64,000 nucleotides of DNA from Mallotus nudiflorus (lineage: Eukaryota > Streptophyta > Magnoliopsida > Malpighiales > Euphorbiaceae). Location of the stretch: positions 558,001 to 622,000 of the forward strand of contig CANTUR010000424.1 of assembly GCA_947683625.1 (NCBI GenBank), given 5' to 3'. The notes beneath the pieces are model-generated. The model had not been told where the DNA came from. It saw nothing but the letters and a program-made list of their open reading frames with translations, and did not search any database. Below are positions 60,261-64,000 of the stretch, in pieces. How positions within the stretch are numbered: the stretch's first letter is position 1; every line of letters starts with the position of its first letter. A program made the translations under genes and the position numbers.

Positions 60261-61600
60261 AATAGGAATAGTACCTTTCACAATGGCATTAGATGCCTGA
60301 GCATCCTAGTGAGTGAGGTGGAAAACCCTGGCCTAACCTTGACCTCCCTATTGACTGGTAGAAGGCTAGCCAAAACCTTTGGCACCTCCTTTGGTACCTC
60401 TACCATGTCACTTCTAAACAATAATCTAAGTCCAACTAAAGTGTTGAGCTAGAGGTAACTGAAAAGGAATTGGTGCTGCACTAACGATTGACTACTATAA
60501 AAACTATAGAATCTACTATGGCTAATAACCAGAATAGGGACATGATCTGGCAAAGTGTCCCATTTGTTCGCATTAAAAATATATAAGCAGTGCTATGTAA
60601 CACTGACTGCTGAACCTGAACTCCGACCACTATTATTACTAGAAGCACCTGACCCAAATCTAATCAGTCTACGCTGACCCCTATGGCCATGTATACTACT
60701 CCTGTGCACTCTCTAATGCTGTCTCTAACTCTGTTGTACTGGGCCTCTTTGCTGACTACTTGAACCAATCTAAAAAGTTAAATATATAGTAGTCTAAAAT
60801 CCTCCTGACTGAGTGCCCAACTGGTAGCAATCAAGCATAACTCATTGCTTGACTAACCTCAACTCAATCTCTTTGGCCAACTCTATCATCGGCTCTAGAG
60901 TAAGGCCAACTGTAGGCATCCCAACAAAAGCAAAACCCAAACCAGTGACATATATAGTGACCGCAAAGTACTTATCTCTCATAAGGTCCTTTGTATATCT
61001 GTCGAGTCAAAGAAACTCTCTGGTGTAGTCCTCAATAGATCTATCACCTTTAGTGATGCTCATCAATCGAAGTCTGTAGCTCATACGGAGTGGCTCTGGG
61101 TAGAATCTTCTCATAAACCCCTCTCTGAACTAAGTCCAAGTCATTATCATCATGTATGGCTTAATCATTTGAATAAACCAATCCAAAGGTAGTCCCTCTA
61201 CTGACAACTCGATGATCACAATCTGCTGGTACTCAATGTGAGCAGTCTAAGTCCTTATCTAAATCATATATAGGAAATCTAACGGATCTGATGTCCCATA
61301 AAAAGCTATCCGACCAACTCTGGCATAGAACAGTGTTGCCTCAGGGTCAGACATACCCTGTTGATAGACAGGCTGAATTGGTAGTGCAGTTGGAGGTATT
61401 AAAGCATCCTCATACTCAGGCTCTACAGGTTCCTTATCCTATAACTCACACTATCTATGGTGACCTGCTCCTCCTCGAGGTCTACCTCTACCATGACCTT
61501 TGTGCATTGTTGGTGGCTTAGGAGGTAAAACCTCATCCTAAAAGGACTCATTATCCTTGACCTCAATGATCAATGGAGTGACATACACTCACCTCCTCAT
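60261..61600 (-). pseudogene. gag of element C
   Basis: Minus strand, heavily broken. Likely start ATG at 61598-61600 (MRR then TGA). A partial CCHC knuckle (CEQMGHFARSC) lies near 60550-60580 with its first Cys replaced. Gag core fragments are around 60900-61250. No open stretch over about 60 codons. Confidence 0.6.
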
Positions 61601-61768
61601 TCTAGAAAGAAAAACTAGAAAGATTCAGACAAAACAGACAACTAACGGTTATGCAAAAAACTAAAATCAAGGAAAACTTATTGAAGGCATACTTGACCTT
61701 AATTAAACTATAGTAGTTACAAAGAAAACATAACTCTGAAAACCTAGGTCCACAACGCTAATAACTTA

Positions 61769-61781
61769 GGCTTTGATACCA
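61769..61781 (-). promoter_or_regulatory. Initiator-Met tRNA primer binding site of element C
   Basis: Minus strand TGGTATCAAAGCC, one change from the common TGGTATCAGAGCC of plant LTR elements, four bases inside the 5' LTR. Confidence 0.82.
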
Positions 61782-61785
61782 ACTT

Positions 61786-64000
61786 TGTCACGACCCAAAC
61801 CAGGAGTTATGACCGGAGCTAAGAAACGAGAATTCTTTCAAATCGAAACTCGTCGCAAGCCTTAAAAGAATAAAAGTAGACAATAAATAAATAAAATATA
61901 CAACATAATTAAAATCTTAAATCAATATAAAAATAAATACTGATGTCATATTATAAAATAAAAAATATTGCATACAATATTCAGAGATAAGTCTCTGATA
62001 TAAAAACCATTATATAAATACAAAGTACAACTACTCTTGATACTACTGCAGTTTTTTAGAGTATAAAAGAAATTAAGTAAGTAATTTACATAAACTAGCC
62101 GGGGCTAAAGAAGTCCAGTGGATGGGCCTACTATTGAGGTCTGCGGATGAAGAATCTCCTGTAAAATCAATAACTGAGGGGAGTCAGACCTCACTAAGTG
62201 AATTATTATATTATATATACATGCACCTCCTAATGTCATATGCAATCAAGCATCAGTATATGTAATAATATATACAAGCATTTCACACAGATGCTAAAAT
62301 CAACTTTATATATAATAAATGCTAGAAAATATTTATTTTATGAAGGATCAAACAAAACCCTATTTAAATCGCAACCTCAATTAATAATACCTCTAGCCAT
62401 ACAAGTTCACTTAATCCAAATTAATTCACTTATTCTATTTTAGATAGTAGACTAGCCCCGAGACACTAAGTCAACTGATCTCCAGTAGTCTGACTGTCAG
62501 TGTGATTGGCTCTGAATACTAGGTCAATCGAGCTCCAGCAACCACACTATTCAATTACATAAATATCTAAAATCAATCAATCAAATCAAAATCACCTCAA
62601 GTGATTCACAACTCAATCCTAAATCGATCGCATCGGCACGTACACGGTTCTAGTGCCACCCACTAGGAAGCACGTTCTATTGATATCCTTTAAACAAAGT
62701 TCAATATACATATGGGAAAATAAATAATTCAATACAACATCATAATAATGAAATAAACCATATATATACCAGAAATATACCTAAAATAAACTACGTATAT
62801 TTTAAGTATATATATGCTAAATAAATTCAAAATCAACCATAAATATACCAAATGTAAACCATAAATATACCAAAAATATATTAATTGTATTTTGAAAATA
62901 TATCATGCATTTATAGTGAAATATACCAAAAAGATACTAAACATATACTAAAACATTTAATAAAATAATTCACATTTAAACATATAATGAAAATGTGAAA
63001 ATCCTTAATCATGCATCATATATGCATTGCATATATAGTATAATAACTTACAATGCTACGCTCCACGAGACTGGCCCGGTCCAATAGGCCTCCATATCGG
63101 CACAACTAGAAAAATAAAATAAAATAAATGAATTAGAATAAATTCCTAACTTATACTTCTAAAAGAGACTCAATCTAGGAATACAATACTCAGATAATAT
63201 ACAAGAACTTAGGATCGATGTGATGTCACGTTTTACGAGAATTCTACTAAAAATTTGACAGAACCTCCTTTGTAAAATGGACATCTCTCTAGTAAAAAGT
63301 AGAGCCGATCCTGCAGGAAAAACACACTTCTAATACAAAACACTTAACACCTTCGGTTGGGACCCTAAACTACACAATTTCCAACCGAGGTTCACAAATT
63401 CACCAAAAATACATTTAACATAATGAATATATTAAAAATTAATAAATTCCATCAAAATGCCAAAATATAATATATTTAAACAATAAAACACCAAAGACAA
63501 TTATTTTCATAATTATTAAATAAAAAATTTGAATAATAATATAATATTATTAAAAATCCAATTTTTCAATAATTTAACTAAAAATAATAAAAATTCACTT
63601 TATATATTCAAATAGCTTAAATGGCCTAAATATGTATTTAAAATAATTAAAAACTCATTTACTCAACAAATTAGTAAATAATATATTATTTGAAAATAAT
63701 TTTTGAAAATTAGTATTAATTAGTTAAAAATAGTAAATAATTTATAAAAATCATTTTTAATACCCTATTTAATTCTAAAACCATTGAAAACATATTATTC
63801 AACCATAATTTCCATAAAATTACACACTTAACTCAGTAATTCAAAATATACATAATACAATTAATATTCCTAAAAATTATATAAATTCACCAAAAATTAA
63901 TTTCTTAACACTAAAATTAATAACAACATATATTAACAATAAATTAACCAAATTCATAATTAAAAATAATTAACGAAAATCCAATAATTAAAAAATAAAA
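61786..64000 (-). repeat. 5' LTR of element C, incomplete (runs off the window)
   Basis: Begins TGTCACGACCC and stays colinear with the 3' LTR from 53831 onward through the twin stem-loops (62450-62550) and the hairpin cassette (63225-63310). The upstream part with the GC-rich block is beyond the edge. Confidence 0.9.

Overview
The window is repeat-rich nuclear DNA of a flowering plant. It is strongly AT-rich, almost completely filled by LTR retrotransposons of plant Ty3/gypsy lineages, and I found no host gene, tRNA, rRNA or CRISPR. The plant call rests on Tekay/Del-like polyproteins with C-terminal chromodomains, Tat/Ogre-like polyproteins with a second (archaeal-type) RNase H, and plant-only antisense genes (plant mobile domain, PF04195-like) inside the Tat elements. 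I cannot name the species. All boundaries were read by eye from terminal TG..CA motifs, target-site duplications (TSDs), primer binding sites (PBS) and polypurine tracts (PPT).

Layout. (1) 1-3517: last residues of a plus-strand Tekay-like polyprotein and its 3.2-kb 3' LTR (element A). (2) 3518-4341: minus-strand remnant of a similar LTR with a long (TA)n. (3) 4342-7059: AT-rich, nothing coding seen. (4) 7060-16399: element B, a minus-strand non-autonomous Tat-like element with 0.48-kb LTRs. Two solo LTRs sit in it: an A-family one (7936-11185, TSD TAGCT) and an unassigned one (13534-15066, TSD CACTA). (5) 16400-17102: AT-rich spacer. (6) 17103-53830: Tekay-like element D and a second copy D2 in tandem, both minus strand, sharing the LTR between them. 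D's 3' LTR is split by the 16.6-kb Ogre-like element E (18188-34812, TSD ATAAT). The shared LTR is split by the 9.3-kb Tat-like element F (43325-52650, TSD ATACC). D2 is cut by element C. (7) 53831-64000: element C, minus strand, same family as A, with complete 3' LTR, decayed gag-pol and the start of its 5' LTR.

Function. E and F encode (now broken) Gag, protease, RT, RNase H, archaeal-type RNase H and integrase on the minus strand, and carry apparently intron-containing genes on the plus strand between pol and the 3' LTR. B has F-like ends and the same ~105-bp tandem repeats but no pol, so it probably depended on F-like proteins. All polyproteins have in-frame stops, frameshifts or lost catalytic residues, so nothing here looks autonomous today.

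Most unusual: E has the same LTR terminus (the U5 end) at both host junctions. Its 5' LTR lacks U3 and is replaced by an inverted copy of its own 0.86-kb 3' portion, yet a 5-bp TSD flanks the whole. Other points are the spliced-looking antisense genes, palindromic GAGGCGATCGCCTC modules scattered through E's non-coding parts, and LTR hairpins whose stems covary between copies and families.
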